From contig CALYAP010000029.1 of assembly GCA_944393575.1 (NCBI GenBank), positions 1-64,000 on the forward strand: 64,000 nt of DNA, in the 5' to 3' direction. Shown here piece by piece: positions 15,982 to 25,184 of the stretch (its first letter is position 1; each line of letters begins with the position of its first letter). The position numbers and the translations under genes are program-made. The stretch comes from an uncultured Clostridia bacterium. Its GTDB lineage: Bacteria; Bacillota; Dehalobacteriia; UBA4068. The notes under the pieces are model-generated. The model searched no databases. It was not told where the DNA came from and saw only the letters and a list, made by a program, of their open reading frames with translations.

Positions 15982-16725
15982 CTACAGGGGACGCTTGGTC
16001 GGCATACCGGGACGGCGGGGGTATTTCTCAGGGGTAGGCGCGTTCTTGCGCACCAAGACCACACTGCGCCCTTCACCGGAAAGCGGCAGCTGATAGTAAA
16101 CGACCTGCTCCATGCTGCCGCCCAATAGCTCTACAGCATGCGCGCTGGCAGTCAGCTCCTCCTGCGGATCCGGCCCTTTTAGAGCTATGAACAGCCCGCC
16201 TTCTCGCAACAAAGGCAGGGCGTACTCCGCCAGTACCGCCAAGTCAGCCACTGCGCGGGCTGTCACCAAATGGAAGCTGCCGCGCAAAGCAGGGTCGCGT
16301 CCAGCCTCTTCTGCCCGTAGCGGCAAAGCCTGCAGCCGTTCCAAACCCATCTCTGCTGCGCTGCGTTCCAGGAAGGCCGTTTTTTTCTGCGAGGATTCGA
16401 TCAGCGTGAAAGAAAGCTCTGGATATGCCGCAGCCCAAACCAGCCCGGGGAAACCGCCGCCGCTGCCGATATCAGCCACCTGCCCTGACTGAGGCAGCCA
16501 AGAGCGTACCGCTGCCGCTGCCTGCAGACAATCCAGATAATGCTTCTGCGCTGCGGTCTCAGGATCAGTGATGGCGGTAAGATTGAATTGGCGGTTAGCT
16601 TCGGTTAAAAGCTGCCAATGCAGCGCCAGCTTTTCCGCCAGCCCTGGCTTTAATGGCAACCCTGCCTCCTGCGCCAGTTTTTCGATCAGCTGCTGCAATG
16701 TTGCTTCCTCCCTTTCTTGCATCAT
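15982..16725 (-). CDS. rsmG: 16S rRNA (guanine-N7) methyltransferase RsmG (GidB)
   Basis: RsmG methylates G527 (E. coli numbering) of 16S rRNA with S-adenosylmethionine; loss gives low-level streptomycin resistance. The 247-residue product shows the SAM-binding motif VADIGSGGGFPGL (about residues 83-95), the N-terminal NLTAITDPETAAQKHYLDCL signature and VTARAVADLAVL. The last 20 or so residues (KYPRRPGMPTKRPL) are the usual basic tail. It normally follows mnmG directly, but here a 915-base repeat-like gap separates them. Confidence 0.95.
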   Translation of the reverse strand: MMQEREEATLQQLIEKLAQEAGLPLKPGLAEKLALHWQLLTEANRQFNLTAITDPETAAQKHYLDCLQAAAAVRSWLPQSGQVADIGSGGGFPGLVWAAAYPELSFTLIESSQKKTAFLERSAAEMGLERLQALPLRAEEAGRDPALRGSFHLVTARAVADLAVLAEYALPLLREGGLFIALKGPDPQEELTASAHAVELLGGSMEQVVYYQLPLSGEGRSVVLVRKNAPTPEKYPRRPGMPTKRPL

Positions 16726-17640
16726 TTTTCTATCCTGATGGCTTCTGCTGTTTCCTGCTCTTTTATCTTCTTTTGTCTTTGATAGCAGATACTTTCTCTT
16801 TACCCATTTTTATGCCAATAATCAGGATTTGGCGTTAATTTTTTCATTTTATGGCAATAAAGCACCTTTTCAGCTAATTTACGCTAGTAATCACTAAAAA
16901 ACAAGTTTATCCGTAGTTTTTCTGCTGTTTTCTCTAATAAACATGATTATCCGCTATTTTAAAATAATAGGTAACAAAAAGCGTGATTTTAGCAAATTCT
17001 CTGCTACTAAACAACAATGACCGAGATTCTCAGTGCCATTACGGCATTATCCGTCTGCCTATATTCTTTTTCGACCCTCTCCGCGATTCAACGATAATAA
17101 CCGTTCTTTTAGCCTGTTTTCCGTTGCTGACCGACAGCAACCGCTTTTTATCGCCCCGTTTCATTTCCAACCGCGAAGCTGCGAAAAATTCAGCCAAAAA
17201 TCGCCCCCAAACGCTATTTTGCATAGCTAAGCGGCTTTTTCCGTCAATAACCGTCTTCTGCTGTCAATCAGTGTCATTTTCCGTGAAGATACGAGCCATT
17301 CCCGCAACAAACCGTCAATATTCCGCTTTAACTGAGCTGCTCCGCGCCTTTCCGCGCAGTCACGAGCTTAAACAAGCATCGCCGACACTGTCCGCTACTA
17401 GGAGACAGCTTCCGTCAACAACCGCACTGCCTTGCAAAGAAAAAGCAGCATAGCATACCGCCCGCCAACCGGCAAGAGCCGAGTTTTTACGCCGGTCTCC
17501 GGGGCATTCCGCTCTTATGCGACATTATCTGTGCGGTTCCGTCATCAAGCTATCAAGCAGCTTGTACGAGCTGTTTCGACTGTCATCGGCAATATGCCGA
17601 CCTTTTCCGGCATTGAACGTATCCATTCCGCGCTCTTGCG
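16726..17640. repeat. Long intergenic region with degenerate dispersed repeats
   Basis: No credible gene in 915 bases. The right part carries variants of CCGTCAATAACCG at 17121-17133, 17241-17253, 17312-17325 and 17422-17434, plus GACACTGTC at 17394-17402. The left part (about 16780-17000) repeats AT-rich words like CTAATAAACATGATTATCCGC and CTAGTAATCACT. Frames seen here (for example 16983-17453) have no ribosome binding site and a low-complexity composition. Confidence 0.5.
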
Positions 17641-19518
17641 TCAATGTCCGCGGCTGCGCAGATAGACCAGCAGCACATTGATATCAGCCGGAGAGACGCC
17701 GCTGATCCGGGCAGCCTGTCCTACTGACTGCGGCTGCCGCTTATTGAGCTTCTGGGCTGATTCTACCGACAATCCGCGAATCTGCAAATAATCAGTCCCC
17801 TCCGGCAGGCGTTTGTTTTCCAGGTTGCGAAAACGCTCTACTTGTTCTTCTTGTTTTTTGATATATCCGGCATATTTGAGGCTGATATCCACCTGTTCGG
17901 CAGCCTGTGACTCTAGCGGCTCAGCCGGGGGAAAAGCCTGGCTGACCTGTGCATAATCTAGCTCCGGACGCTGCATCAGCGTGGCCAGATCGCTGCCGGG
18001 AATCGCCTCGATACCAGCGGCGGCAAATTGCTCCTGAGTGGGTTTATAGTTGCGCAAACGCTCTATTTCTGCTTCCACCGCCGCTTTTTTGGCCAAGAAG
18101 CGCTCTGCCCGCTGAGGCGAGATCAGTCCGTATTGCAGCCCTTTTTCTGTCAAACGCAGATCGGCATTATCCTGCCGCAGCAGCAGCCGGTATTCCGAGC
18201 GCGAGGTGAACAGGCGGTAAGGCTCGTCCACTCCCTTGGTTACCAGGTCATCAGCGAGCACACCGATATAAGCGTCAGCGCGCGAAAGGATAAAAGGCGG
18301 CAGGCCCTTCAAAGAAGCAGCAGCATTGATCGCAGCCAGCAGTCCCTGGCCGGCAGCCTCCTCATAACCGCTGGTACCATTGATCTGGCCAGCGCAATAA
18401 AGTCCGTGGATAGCCTTGGTCTCGAGAGTAATTTTGAGCTCCGTGGGGTCGATGCAGTCATATTCGATAGCATAGGCCGGACGGATAATGCGGCAGTGCT
18501 CCAGGCCGGGAATAGTGTGATAAAAAGCAGCCTGCACCTCTTCCGGTAGTGAGGAGCTCATGCCCTGGACATAATACTCATTGCACTGCTCTCCCTCTGG
18601 CTCCAGAAACAACTGATGGCTATCGCGCTCGGAAAAGCGCACCACCTTATCCTCAATGCTGGGACAGTAGCGCGGACCAATACCCTTGATCCGTCCGGAG
18701 TAGAGCGGCGCCCGGTGCAGATTAGCGCGGATGATCTCATGGGTCTGCTCATTGGTATGCGAAAGCCAGCAGGGGATCGAGGGGCGTTGATATTGTCCCG
18801 GCTCTGTGAGGAAGGAAAAAGCCAGCCCCTGATCGCCATCTTGGCGCACGGTTTTACTAAAATCAATCGTCCGGGCATCGAGTCGCGCCGGAGTGCCGGT
18901 CTTGAAACGGGCCATCGGCAAGCCCAGGTCACGCAGGTATTCTCCCAGCGCGCAGGAGGGGGGATAACCGGTAGGGCCGGAGCTTTTTTCATATTCGCCA
19001 ATGATGATCTTGCCGTTAAGATAGGTTCCGGTACAGATGATCACCCGCGGCGCCAGGAAAACTGCTCCCGAAGAGGTAGCACAGCCAATGACGCGGTCTC
19101 CCTCCAGCAGCAGCGCAGAGGCTTCAGCCTGGCGGATATCCAATCCCGGAGTGGTCTCCATCCGCCGGCGCATCGTCCGCTGATAGAGCGATTTATCGAT
19201 CTGCGCACGCAGCGCCCGCACTGCCGGCCCGCGAGAAATATTGAGCATTCTGATCTGGATCAGGCTCTGATCAGTGACCTCAGCCATTGCCCCGCCCAGG
19301 GCGTCGATCTCCCGCACCACCACGCTTTTTGCCGGTCCGCCGATCGCCGGGTTGCAGGGAGCCATGGCGATCGATTCCGGGTTCATGGTGATCAGCACAG
19401 TCGCCATACCCATCCGCGCGGCTGCTAAAGCCGCCTCACAGCCGGCATGACCGCCACCAATCACCGCTACCTGGTATTCTCCAGCAATATATTGATTACT
19501 TCCCAGCTTGATATCCAT
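17641..19518 (-). CDS. mnmG: tRNA uridine-5-carboxymethylaminomethyl modification enzyme MnmG (GidA)
   Basis: MnmG is the FAD-binding partner of MnmE; the complex installs the cmnm5 group on the wobble U34 of several tRNAs using methylenetetrahydrofolate. The 625-residue product has the N-terminal FAD dinucleotide fold [21 protein letters not shown] (split by no gap, about residues 17-37) and the family signatures [21 protein letters not shown] and [16 protein letters not shown]. The helical C-terminus ([17 protein letters not shown]) binds MnmE. GGAG precedes the ATG; mnmE ends 30 bases upstream, so they are cotranscribed. Confidence 0.97.
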   Translation of the reverse strand: MDIKLGSNQYIAGEYQVAVIGGGHAGCEAALAAARMGMATVLITMNPESIAMAPCNPAIGGPAKSVVVREIDALGGAMAEVTDQSLIQIRMLNISRGPAVRALRAQIDKSLYQRTMRRRMETTPGLDIRQAEASALLLEGDRVIGCATSSGAVFLAPRVIICTGTYLNGKIIIGEYEKSSGPTGYPPSCALGEYLRDLGLPMARFKTGTPARLDARTIDFSKTVRQDGDQGLAFSFLTEPGQYQRPSIPCWLSHTNEQTHEIIRANLHRAPLYSGRIKGIGPRYCPSIEDKVVRFSERDSHQLFLEPEGEQCNEYYVQGMSSSLPEEVQAAFYHTIPGLEHCRIIRPAYAIEYDCIDPTELKITLETKAIHGLYCAGQINGTSGYEEAAGQGLLAAINAAASLKGLPPFILSRADAYIGVLADDLVTKGVDEPYRLFTSRSEYRLLLRQDNADLRLTEKGLQYGLISPQRAERFLAKKAAVEAEIERLRNYKPTQEQFAAAGIEAIPGSDLATLMQRPELDYAQVSQAFPPAEPLESQAAEQVDISLKYAGYIKKQEEQVERFRNLENKRLPEGTDYLQIRGLSVESAQKLNKRQPQSVGQAARISGVSPADINVLLVYLRSRGH

Positions 19519-19548
19519 TTGCTTCTCCGTTTACCCCTAAATGACTGC

Positions 19549-20934
19549 CTATTTGCCGAGGCAGAAGCGGCTGAAAATCTCCTTTAGCACCTCATCAGAA
19601 ACGCTATTGCCGGTGATCTTACCCAGAGCAGAGCAAGCGTTCTCGATATCGATACCAGCCATATCACAAGGGAGATCCTCGTCCAAAGCAGCAATGGCTG
19701 CTTCCAGATGCTGCTGCGCCTCGCGCAGCGCCTCGATATGGCGCAGATTATTGACCAGCGGCGAAACAGCCACCGCATCCAGCTCATCACCGCACTGCTG
19801 ACGGATCGCATCACGCAGCTCATCCATGCCCTGGCCAGTCTTAGCGCTGATAACAATAGAGGGCACGCCGCCGGCTGCTGCTAAATGGGCATTAATCCGG
19901 TCCTGAGAGGCGATGTCCGCTTTATTAAATACCGCCAGCCGCCGCCGTCCCTTGGTCTCGGTAATCAGTTTGCGCTCGCTGCCGGATAAGGGCAGGCTGG
20001 CGTCAATGACCAGCAAAAGCAGCTGAGCCTGTTCCAAGGCGATATAAGAACGCTTGATCCCGATCTTTTCCACCTCATCGGCCTCTTCTTCCGGACGCAA
20101 GCCGGCAGTATCGCAGAGGATGATGGGAATACCGCCGATATTGAGCGGCTCCTCCAGCAGGTCGCGGGTAGTGCCGGGGACACTGGTGACAATCGCCCGG
20201 TCACGCTGCAGCAGCGCATTCATCAGCTTGGATTTACCAGCATTGACAGAGCCCAGCAGGGCGGTACGCACGCCTTCGCGGCAGGAGAGACCTAGCTCTG
20301 CTCCATGTAACAGCTCATCGATGCGCAGCCGCTGCTGATCCAGCAGCTGGATCAGCTCACCATTGCTAGGCGCATCGGCATCTTCGGGGAAATCAACCGC
20401 TACAGTGATCAGCGAAAGAACATGGAGCAACCCCTCTTCGATACTCAACACCTGCTTAGAGAGCACCCCAGCCAACTGTCGTGCCGCCAGGGAAGCAGCA
20501 CGGGGAGTTTTGGCCTCGATCAGGTCGCAGACAGCCTCCGCCTGAGCCAGGTCGATCCGCCCGTTCAAAAAAGCGCGGAGGGTAAATTCTCCCGGTGTGG
20601 CCAGCCGCGCTCCCTCGCGCAGAGTCAGATCAAGCACCGCGTGCATCACCTGCGGTCCGCCATGACATTGCAGTTCTACCACATCTTCGGTAGTAAAAGA
20701 GTGAGGCGCCGGCATGAAGACAGCCATAGCCTGATCCAGAGCAACCTGATGTTCATGGTCGTAGACCTCGCCATAGGCAAGCCTTCTGGGCTCCATGGCT
20801 TCGGCCCCGCCCCGGGGAATAAAAACCCGCTCCAGGATCTGGTGAGCCGCTGGCCCACTAATCCTCACTATGCCAATGCCGCCCCGTCCCATCGGAGTAG
20901 CTATCGCCGCAATAGTATCCTTGCTGGCCTCCAT
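19549..20934 (-). CDS. mnmE: tRNA modification GTPase MnmE (TrmE)
   Basis: The 461-residue potassium-dependent GTPase forms the cmnm5U34-synthesising complex with MnmG. It has the N-terminal folate-binding domain starting DTIAAIATPMGRGGIGIVRISG. The inserted G domain follows with GSVNAGKSKLMNALL (P-loop), DTAGLRPEEEADEVEKIGI (switch II) and NKAD. The C-terminal FCLGK tail carries the conserved cysteine used in the reaction. AGGAGGGATC precedes the ATG. It heads the mnmE-mnmG pair and is separated from jag by a 470-base gap with a terminator. Confidence 0.97.
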   Translation of the reverse strand: MEASKDTIAAIATPMGRGGIGIVRISGPAAHQILERVFIPRGGAEAMEPRRLAYGEVYDHEHQVALDQAMAVFMPAPHSFTTEDVVELQCHGGPQVMHAVLDLTLREGARLATPGEFTLRAFLNGRIDLAQAEAVCDLIEAKTPRAASLAARQLAGVLSKQVLSIEEGLLHVLSLITVAVDFPEDADAPSNGELIQLLDQQRLRIDELLHGAELGLSCREGVRTALLGSVNAGKSKLMNALLQRDRAIVTSVPGTTRDLLEEPLNIGGIPIILCDTAGLRPEEEADEVEKIGIKRSYIALEQAQLLLLVIDASLPLSGSERKLITETKGRRRLAVFNKADIASQDRINAHLAAAGGVPSIVISAKTGQGMDELRDAIRQQCGDELDAVAVSPLVNNLRHIEALREAQQHLEAAIAALDEDLPCDMAGIDIENACSALGKITGNSVSDEVLKEIFSRFCLGK

Positions 20935-21407
20935 CTTGATCCCTCCTTAGGTTTTCTTCATATGTAAAAATAAATATCAGTGCTGAAGCTGCGTATTCCA
21001 GCATCCCTTGCCGCCAGCTGCTACAGGTAAACCTCTACTGGTTATTCTTCAGCAACGGCAATACTCCCCCATAACCGATGTCAGTCTTTTCCTCCTGATA
21101 GGGATTAGACCCATACCCGACAGAGCTATCGACAGACAGCTGCATTCACCATATCGGGAGGCATTAGGCAGACTATTGCTGCCTTTGCCTGGTATACCGT
21201 CATACTTTGGTGATTTTGTCGGCAAGCATCTGCCATTTAGCGACAAAGAAAGGGCGGCCCCGGTGAGCCGCCCCATCGGCGTCTAGCATTACTCTTATAT
21301 TAGCTAAGCGAAACGCTTGTAGCATTCAAAGACCAAACCGGCTCAACTGCAATGAGCAAATAGTCAAGCCGCAGTTAGCCAACCGGCCGCTAATTAGCAA
21401 CCAAAGC
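20935..21407. other. Intergenic between mnmE and jag, terminator only
   Basis: Holds the presumed mnmE promoter region and the terminator of the jag transcript (21252-21273). No gene seen. Confidence 0.7.
21252..21273 (-). terminator. Terminator downstream of jag
   Basis: GGGCGGC (21252-21258) pairs with GCCGCCC (21267-21273); the minus strand continues with a T-rich tract. It separates the rpmH-to-jag transcript from mnmE. Confidence 0.75.
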
Positions 21408-22367
21408 TTACTGGTCGTCGTCAGTATCGTGAGTGATGATCACCTGTGGCAAAGGCTCGCCCCTGCGCTCAGCTTTATGCTGTCCGCCGCCGCGTTTATG
21501 CCGCTTCGGAGTGATGACCACCCGGCGGTATGGTTCCTCGCCATGGCTGGCAGTCTCAACCCGCTTATCGTTTTGCAGAGCGATGTGGACGATACGCCGC
21601 TCATGCGGATTCATCGGCTCCAGCTCTACCCGGCGGCCAGAACGGACCGCCTTATCAGCCATTTTTTTGGCCAGGGCATGCAGGGTCTGCTCGCGGCTCT
21701 CGCGGTAGCCTTCAACATCAAGCACCAGGCGAACCCGCTCGCCACGCTTGCGGTTAACAGCCAGATTGGCCAAATACTGGATGGCGTTGAGGGTCTCGCC
21801 CCGTCTGCCGATCAGCAGTCCCAGCTTTTCGCCGCTCAAAATGATCCAGAGAATACCGTCCTTGATCTCCGTGCGGTATTCCGGGCTAACGCCCAGCTCG
21901 GTGAAGATTGGCTCGACAAAAGAACGAGCCGTCTCAAAGATCTCTATCTCCATCTCGCCGCTGGTGATCTCGATGGCGTGGCTTTCGCGCTTACTTTCGT
22001 TTTTGGCAGCAGCTTTTTCCCCTCCCTTGCGGGATTGGCCTTTTGCCGGTTGCTGCTTAGCAGTCGCCGGTGGCTCCACCACCTCGATAGCTTTGATCTC
22101 CAACTCTGCTGCTGGTTTTTTCTTCTTCTGTTCTACTTTACTTTTCTTTTTGCCAAAGGTGGTAGCAGGCTTAGTCTCTTCCGGCTCCGGCATATCTTCA
22201 ACGGTGATCCGCACCTTAGCATCTTTGTGGCCAAAGCCAAACAAGCCTTTACCGCCGAGTTCCAAAATTTCTATCTCAACGTTTTCAATGGTAGTGCCAG
22301 CCAACATACAGGCATTATCGATAGCCTCGTCAACTGTTTTGCCGCTGGCCTCATAAGTCTTTGCCAT
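21408..22367 (-). CDS. jag: RNA-binding protein Jag/KhpB (SpoIIIJ-associated)
   Basis: The 319-residue product has the Jag_N domain (KTYEASGKTVDEAIDNACMLAG; LGGKGLFGFGHKDAKVRI), a charged Lys/Glu linker (about residues 70-140), a KH domain with LGLLIGRRGETLNAIQYLANLAVNRK, and a C-terminal R3H domain (ELEPMNPHERRIVHIAL). Relatives bind RNA with KhpA and affect cell elongation. The ATG at 22367 follows GGGAGG; the TTG at 22385 is inside the ribosome binding site region and less likely. It lies directly downstream of yidC, as in most Firmicutes. Confidence 0.94.
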   Translation of the reverse strand: MAKTYEASGKTVDEAIDNACMLAGTTIENVEIEILELGGKGLFGFGHKDAKVRITVEDMPEPEETKPATTFGKKKSKVEQKKKKPAAELEIKAIEVVEPPATAKQQPAKGQSRKGGEKAAAKNESKRESHAIEITSGEMEIEIFETARSFVEPIFTELGVSPEYRTEIKDGILWIILSGEKLGLLIGRRGETLNAIQYLANLAVNRKRGERVRLVLDVEGYRESREQTLHALAKKMADKAVRSGRRVELEPMNPHERRIVHIALQNDKRVETASHGEEPYRRVVITPKRHKRGGGQHKAERRGEPLPQVIITHDTDDDQ

Positions 22368-22522
22368 CTTATTATTACCTCCCAAGACAGCTCCACCGCC
22401 GCTGCGCTAGACAGCCATGCAGCAGCTGAGGGGAAGCCGTCTGCTCTTCTTCTCCGGGGTCGGCGCCCAAGCGCCTGGTATCATCATCCAAAGAGAATTT
22501 ATTTTTTGTTATTCCCCTTAGA

Positions 22523-23710
22523 TTATTTTTTGCTATTATTATCCTCAGTATCTGCGGCATTCTTTTTCTTTCTTTGATAATTGGGCTTCTTGATGCCGAA
22601 GATTTCTGGGGCATTCTCTCTTTCTTTGAGATGCTGATAGTATTTGCGCAGCGAGGTCATCTCATGCTCGTTGCCGTAAACATCATAAACCGCCTCTACC
22701 AGCTCTGTCTTGCCGGAGTAGGGGTGTTTCTTTCTCTTTTCGCGGCGTACGGAATAGTTGTTGTCCCGCAGCCATTTGCGGAAGAGCCGCTCTGGATCGG
22801 TCTCATCTTCGCTGAAATCTTCATCTTCATAATAGAGCATTTCCAGCTCTTCCTCGGTCAGTTCCCGGGTATGGCCTTTAGCTTTGTGCCGTTCCTTAGC
22901 CAGTGCTTTGGCAGCGGCTTTTCTCTTTTTACGCGCTTCTTCAGCAGCCTCTTTCTCACGGCGTTTGCGCTCGATAGCCTCCTGGTCAATACGGGTCCAG
23001 CGGCGCAGCAGCGGATAGCTGATAGCAGTACCGATCAGGCCGTAGAAAATCCAGTAGAAGGCCATTATGACAGGGAAATTCATTACGACAAAGAAGAATA
23101 CCACCGGCATGATGATCATCATGATCTTGGTCGTCCGCTCCTTGCGGTTAGGCGTAGTCACCCACTGCTGGAGGAAGGTCGCGCCGGCGGCCAACAAGGG
23201 TAGCAGCCACGGCACCGGGCCGTCGCTGACGATCGTGGCAAGATCATCCCAGATCAGGAAATGGAAATATTCCGGATACACCGGATGGGTAGATCCGGCC
23301 ACACCGAAGGTGCTGATAGTGCTGAAAAGGGCGAAGAGGATCGGGATCTGGATCAACAGCGGCAGACAACCGGCTGTTGGCGAAGCACCATGCTCTTTGT
23401 AGAGAGCCATGATCTTTTCCTGCTGCTTTCTCGGGTCATTAGCATATTGCTTACGGATCTGTTCCATCTCCGGCGCCAGCATCTGCATCTTTCTGCTGGA
23501 ACGCATCTGCTTATTCTGCAAGGGCTGAGTGAGCAGCTTGATGATCAGGGTGAAGATAAAAATCGCCAGTATGTAGCTGGGGATGCCCAGCGTATTGGTT
23601 ACGCCGAACAACCATTCCAAGCAATCGGCGAAAAATTCCAGCACCGCATTCCAGGCGCCGCCTCTCTCACCGCTGGTGGCCAAAATCTGAATTGAAGCTA
23701 GAAAATCCAC
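22523..23710 (-). CDS. yidC: Membrane protein insertase YidC (SpoIIIJ) with long C-terminal tail
   Basis: YidC inserts and folds membrane proteins alone or with SecYEG. The 395-residue product has the 60KD_IMP core: the TM1 region, a cytoplasmic coiled loop with MRSSRKMQMLAPEMEQIRKQY, SPTAGCLPLLIQIPILFALF, and the last TM (VIMAFYWIFYGLIGTAISY). After about residue 240 comes a charged extension of roughly 150 residues, first Lys/Arg/Ala-rich helical, then acidic, then a more folded-looking stretch. Most Gram-positive YidCs end soon after the last TM. The start is GTG at 23710 after GGAGGT. Confidence 0.94.
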   Translation of the reverse strand: MDFLASIQILATSGERGGAWNAVLEFFADCLEWLFGVTNTLGIPSYILAIFIFTLIIKLLTQPLQNKQMRSSRKMQMLAPEMEQIRKQYANDPRKQQEKIMALYKEHGASPTAGCLPLLIQIPILFALFSTISTFGVAGSTHPVYPEYFHFLIWDDLATIVSDGPVPWLLPLLAAGATFLQQWVTTPNRKERTTKIMMIIMPVVFFFVVMNFPVIMAFYWIFYGLIGTAISYPLLRRWTRIDQEAIERKRREKEAAEEARKKRKAAAKALAKERHKAKGHTRELTEEELEMLYYEDEDFSEDETDPERLFRKWLRDNNYSVRREKRKKHPYSGKTELVEAVYDVYGNEHEMTSLRKYYQHLKERENAPEIFGIKKPNYQRKKKNAADTEDNNSKK

Positions 23711-23767
23711 GTTTTTAATACCTCCGGTTTTTCCTTAAACCAAACTATTGCAACACAGCGCAGACCT

Positions 23768-23977
23768 TTAAGGCACTGGGTCGTAGCCCCCTTCATGGAA
23801 GGGATGGCAACGGCAGATCCGCTTGATGCCCAGCCAACCGCCTTTGATGGCCCCATACTTGGTGACCGCCTCCAGCATATACTGCGAGCAGGTCGGGGAA
23901 TAGATGCAGCGGGGCAGAAGCATCGGGGAAATAAATTTTTGATAACCCTTTATCAATAATATCAAGAGCTTTTTCAT
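23768..23977 (-). CDS. yidD: Membrane protein insertion efficiency factor YidD
   Basis: The 69-residue protein matches Yid[34 protein letters not shown] and the C-terminal [17 protein letters not shown], with the conserved cysteines and HP-x-x-x-GG-x-DPVP ending. It is a small amphipathic membrane-associated protein assisting YidC. It lies between rnpA and yidC in the conserved order. Its ribosome binding site is weak, which is common for this gene. The 23978-24203 spacer to rnpA shows nothing else. Confidence 0.93.
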   Translation of the reverse strand: MKKLLILLIKGYQKFISPMLLPRCIYSPTCSQYMLEAVTKYGAIKGGWLGIKRICRCHPFHEGGYDPVP

Positions 23978-24203
23978 TGGTCTACGCCTTTGCTTGACCG
24001 GCTATACGGGCTTGCGTCCGTTGTCATCGAGCCAGGTCGAAGCCTCTTAAAACTGCTGGTAATCGTCGGCGGTTGCTTCTTTAATGATAAGCCTTGCCCG
24101 CCGCTACCGGGGAAATCGTCCTGCCTGGCGCAAAGTCTGCCGCGACAGGAACTCCGCTAGTAATTTGCCTGCTTAGGAAATGGGCCGCTGTCCCAAGACA
24201 GCG

Positions 24204-24644
24204 TTATGCTTGCTGGTCGGATGTGCCGCCATGGGCTTGAGCCTGCACAGTGCTGCTGTTACGGGCCTGCTTTTTGGCGCAGCCTTGTGGCTTGCTGTTA
24301 TGGCCCGGCACCGCAGGAGAGCTGCGCAGCATCTTGGCCATCTGCCGGCTGATCCGCTCAAAACTCTGCTCCAGCGCGGCGCCGCGGATGACGAAAATAT
24401 AATCGCATCCCGGCGGGAACAGCTCCAGCAAAGAGGCGGCAACATGGCGGAAGACCCGCTTGATGCGGTTACGCTCTACCGCATGGCCGAGCTTTTTGGA
24501 AGCAGAAAAGCCGATGCGCACCTCGGTGCTACCCCTGCGCGGAAGGCAATACAGGATAAAAGCTGAGCAGGCGTCATGCCTTCCCCGCGCATAGATGCGG
24601 CTAAAATCGCGCCGCTTTTTGAGACGGTAATTATCCGGCAGCAT
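24204..24644 (-). CDS. rnpA: Ribonuclease P protein component
   Basis: RnpA is the small basic protein cofactor of RNase P, which matures tRNA 5' ends. The 146-residue product has LKKRRDFSRIYARGRH near the start and the RNA-binding RNR motif IGFSASKKLGHAVERNRIKRVFRH (conserved core AVERNRIKR). The C-terminal 30 residues are a Gln/Ser/Lys-rich low-complexity tail beyond the usual fold, making it slightly long. It follows rpmH by about 12 bases, the universal arrangement. Confidence 0.95.
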   Translation of the reverse strand: MLPDNYRLKKRRDFSRIYARGRHDACSAFILYCLPRRGSTEVRIGFSASKKLGHAVERNRIKRVFRHVAASLLELFPPGCDYIFVIRGAALEQSFERISRQMAKMLRSSPAVPGHNSKPQGCAKKQARNSSTVQAQAHGGTSDQQA

Positions 24645-24655
24645 GTCTTTACGCC

Positions 24656-24793
24656 TTAGGCGGAAAGAACTTTTCTACCGCGGGCGCGGCGACGGGCCAG
24701 GACTTTACGTCCGCCTTTGGTGCTCATTCTGGCCATAAAGCCATGAACTCTCTTATGCACTCTTCTCTTGGGTTGATAGGTTCTTTTTACCAT
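24656..24793 (-). CDS. rpmH: 50S ribosomal protein L34
   Basis: The 45-residue product reads as standard L34: it starts [19 protein letters not shown] and continues with [22 protein letters not shown], ending VLSA. AGGAGGAG precedes the ATG at 24793. A perfect consensus promoter (24885-24913) drives it, and it is the first gene of the rpmH-rnpA-yidD-yidC-jag transcript, divergent from dnaA. Confidence 0.97.
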   Translation of the reverse strand: MVKRTYQPKRRVHKRVHGFMARMSTKGGRKVLARRRARGRKVLSA

Positions 24794-24884
24794 GATTGAT
24801 TCTCCTCCTAATTTTCAGGGAAAGCCCTTCAGCGGCCTGACCGCTGATACGGACATAATTCCCGTAGTTTACACTAATAGATGA

Positions 24885-24913
24885 ATTATATCCCAAGTGG
24901 CGGTACTTGTCAA
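24885..24913 (-). promoter_or_regulatory. rpmH promoter
   Basis: Minus strand: TTGACA (24908-24913), 17 bases, TATAAT (24885-24890), a full consensus match. Confidence 0.93.
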
Positions 24914-24987
24914 TCGCAATCTCCGCCTTGTCTGTGGATAACCCGCCTTTTTTGCCTGTTTTGTCTTCTCATGGGCGAAAAAAATTC

Positions 24988-25016
24988 TTGAAAATGTGGA
25001 TAACTTTTGCTATTAT
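24988..25016 (+). promoter_or_regulatory. dnaA promoter with a DnaA box in the spacer
   Basis: TTGAAA (24988-24993), 17-base spacer, TATTAT (25011-25016). The perfect DnaA box at 24995-25003 fills the spacer and another lies just downstream, which suggests autorepression by DnaA. Confidence 0.8.
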
Positions 25017-25184
25017 AATTATTGCATTTAAGTTATCCACAGGAGAAAACAGTGTCATGCTGTCTTTTGCCGGCAGCTTCCCGCACCTGATGCGGTGTTC
25101 CGGCCCCTCCTGCTTGGGGCAAAATATCAGCTGGGGCCGATGTGCCAAAAGCGCGCGGCCTCCCATTCAGAGGGGGTTCATCAG

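Larger units (their letters stand above)
24794..25184. other. rpmH-dnaA intergenic region with three perfect DnaA boxes
   Basis: TTATCCACA-type boxes lie at 24933-24941, 24995-25003 (both read as TGTGGATAA on the plus strand) and 25033-25041. This matches the position of the upstream part of a bipartite Firmicutes origin. It also contains both divergent promoters. No DnaA-trio or long AT-rich unwinding region was seen here; those are at 29.76-30.4 kb. Confidence 0.85.

Noticed and set aside
16983-17453. 156-codon plus-strand frame in the mnmG-rsmG gap
   Set aside because: No ribosome binding site, odd amino acid composition, and it lies in repeat-like DNA.
21429-22577. 382-codon frame antisense to jag
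   Set aside because: Its length is due to the codon bias of jag; no signals.
25095-25184. Longer DnaA start at the first GTG
   Set aside because: The extra 30 residues do not look like DnaA domain I, and the strong ribosome binding site serves the GTG at 25185.
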